A stretch of 64,000 bases of DNA, from the NCBI GenBank assembly GCA_009741485.1, contig CM019220.1, positions 3,276,526 through 3,340,525 on the forward strand, written 5' to 3'. Shown piece after piece: positions 62,968-64,000 of this stretch. This DNA comes from Malurus cyaneus samueli. Its lineage: Eukaryota; Chordata; Aves; Passeriformes; Maluridae. Both the position numbers and the translations under genes were made by a program. Position 1 is the stretch's first letter. Every line of letters starts with the position of its first letter. Below the pieces are notes generated by a model. It had not been told where the DNA came from, did no database searches, and was given only the letters and a program-made list of their open reading frames with translations.

Positions 62968-64000
62968 CTGCTGAGGATCCCAGAGCGTGTAGAAAGTGGT
63001 TGATCAGAGCACCCTCGCCACAGCCCCGCAGGCAATTTCCCCACCGATCCCAGTACTCTCTCCTTTTTTGCTTTTCATGTGTAGGTCAAACCATGCTCCA
63101 TATGCTCAAGGTTCTCCAATCATCGAGCTCTGTTTGGGTGAAGAGAATCTGGGAGAGAGGCACATGCCAGATTTTTCTGCTTATTGCACTCTGGGTAAGT
63201 GTTTTACACATAACTGGGCATCAAATATGCATTGTTGCATATTCAAAAGTCCAAATTTTCCTCTAGAGTATCTTTGTGTTTCTAAAACTTCATCAGGATG
63301 ATCATTGTTAAATACCCAGTTCCCATACAAATCTGCCAGGCCAGGCACTTAAATTACATAAAAACTGTGCCCATTCCTAGCTGTCAATCTTACAAATACA
63401 CACATTTTTTCCTCTGGTATTTTCTTTTTATATGTTACTTGCATTTATGTGATTTAAAGTGCATAGCAGAAGTGCTTCTCTGTTATCCTTATTGAATGCA
63501 TTAAAGTGATACTCATACTTGTTAATTATTACTGATATTCTCTCGAACATTGCTGATCAATCCTGTGGCCGTCGCTAAGAGAGCATCACCAGTTGGGGTA
63601 TATTGCTGCTCCAAGGAGCAATGCACGAAGCGTGTGAACAATTTTCTAGATGAAGCGCTAATAAGTTGGTCTTTGAGAGGAGTAAAAAACCTCACAGCTA
63701 CTTCGATATCTAATAAAATTCCAGTCAGTAGTGACTAAAGAGTGTAAGATATGATGGTTTTATTATCCTCAGTCATGCTCCACTGAGTAGGTTCCTCAAT
63801 CTCCTACACTGCCTAGAGTAGCAAAGGCCTAAACAAGGATAGGAAACACTTGTGTGGTCTTGGGTTAGTTAAAAAGTGAGTGTTATCATATATATTTATG
63901 AATTTATTTCATGTAAAGTCGTGAGTATACACTTGCTCACTTACAGGTAGCTGCATAGCAGCAGTACACTCCAGGTTGTTGGATGTTGCATAACTGTGCC

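Larger units (their letters stand above)
62024..64000 (+). other. LRP1B: LRP1B intron 2 (5' portion, partial)
   Basis: This sequence follows the donor at 62024. It holds a (TTTTA)n tract just after the exon (62046-62064), a 25-bp-period tandem duplication (62920-62967), and a stretch with several CpGs at 63544-63704. I looked for the next LDLa exon by its cysteine and CDG...SDE pattern and found none, so intron 2 runs past the window edge. Confidence 0.8.

Noticed and set aside
62030..64000. Search for the next LRP1B LDLa exon
   Set aside because: No segment has the six-cysteine spacing or a CDG...SDE motif between usable splice sites.
1..64000. CRISPR arrays, tRNA or rRNA genes, viral or bacterial operons
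   Set aside because: No regularly spaced repeats, no cloverleaf or rRNA-like blocks noticed, and no dense coding. The window is vertebrate intron.

Overview
This window looks like avian, probably songbird, nuclear DNA. The evidence is several truncated CR1 retrotransposon copies (the dominant LINE of birds), AT-rich CpG-poor sequence with many homopolymer and AT microsatellite tracts, and one short exon with good vertebrate splice sites. There is no sign of prokaryotic gene packing, operons, CRISPR, phage or plasmid functions. Almost every open reading frame over 60 codons has the look of a chance ORF in intronic sequence.

The one confident coding feature is a 126-bp internal exon at 61898-62023 (+). 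It encodes a complete LDL-receptor class A (LDLa) module with six cysteines and the acidic calcium-binding signature. Recalled family sequence identifies it as the first ligand-binding repeat of LRP1B, exon 2 by human numbering. The exon is symmetric (phase 1 at both ends), as is usual for LDLa modules. Positions 1-61897 are then the 3' part of a very large first intron, and 62024-64000 is the start of the second intron. Huge 5' introns are typical of LRP1B.

Layout. 1-7788: AT-rich intron with simple repeats, including (CAG)8. 7789-8403: the longest CR1 copy (+), followed to about 9020 by a small CpG-enriched patch. 9403-9477: a TA/pyrimidine microsatellite. 12210-13319: a roughly 94% identical inverted repeat (arms of 97 and 101 bp, 912-bp spacer), the most unusual structure found. 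15703-15840: CR1 (+). 24582-24797, 28526-28885 and 45419-45716: CR1 copies on the minus strand. Around 33080-33129: a polypyrimidine-CAG|GTGAGC composite that resembles a recursive splice site. 37749-37800: a 52-base T run. 53742-53798: an isolated CpG cluster. 61850-62030: the exon with its splice signals. 62920-62967: a perfect 25-bp-period tandem duplication in intron 2.

I found no previously undescribed biological system. The points most worth a second look are the inverted repeat (a possible intronic double-stranded RNA), the recursive-splice-like sites in a giant intron, a NAGNAG acceptor at the exon, and isolated CpG-dense patches that could be regulatory. All repeat and gene family assignments rest on pattern recognition and memory; no database search was run.
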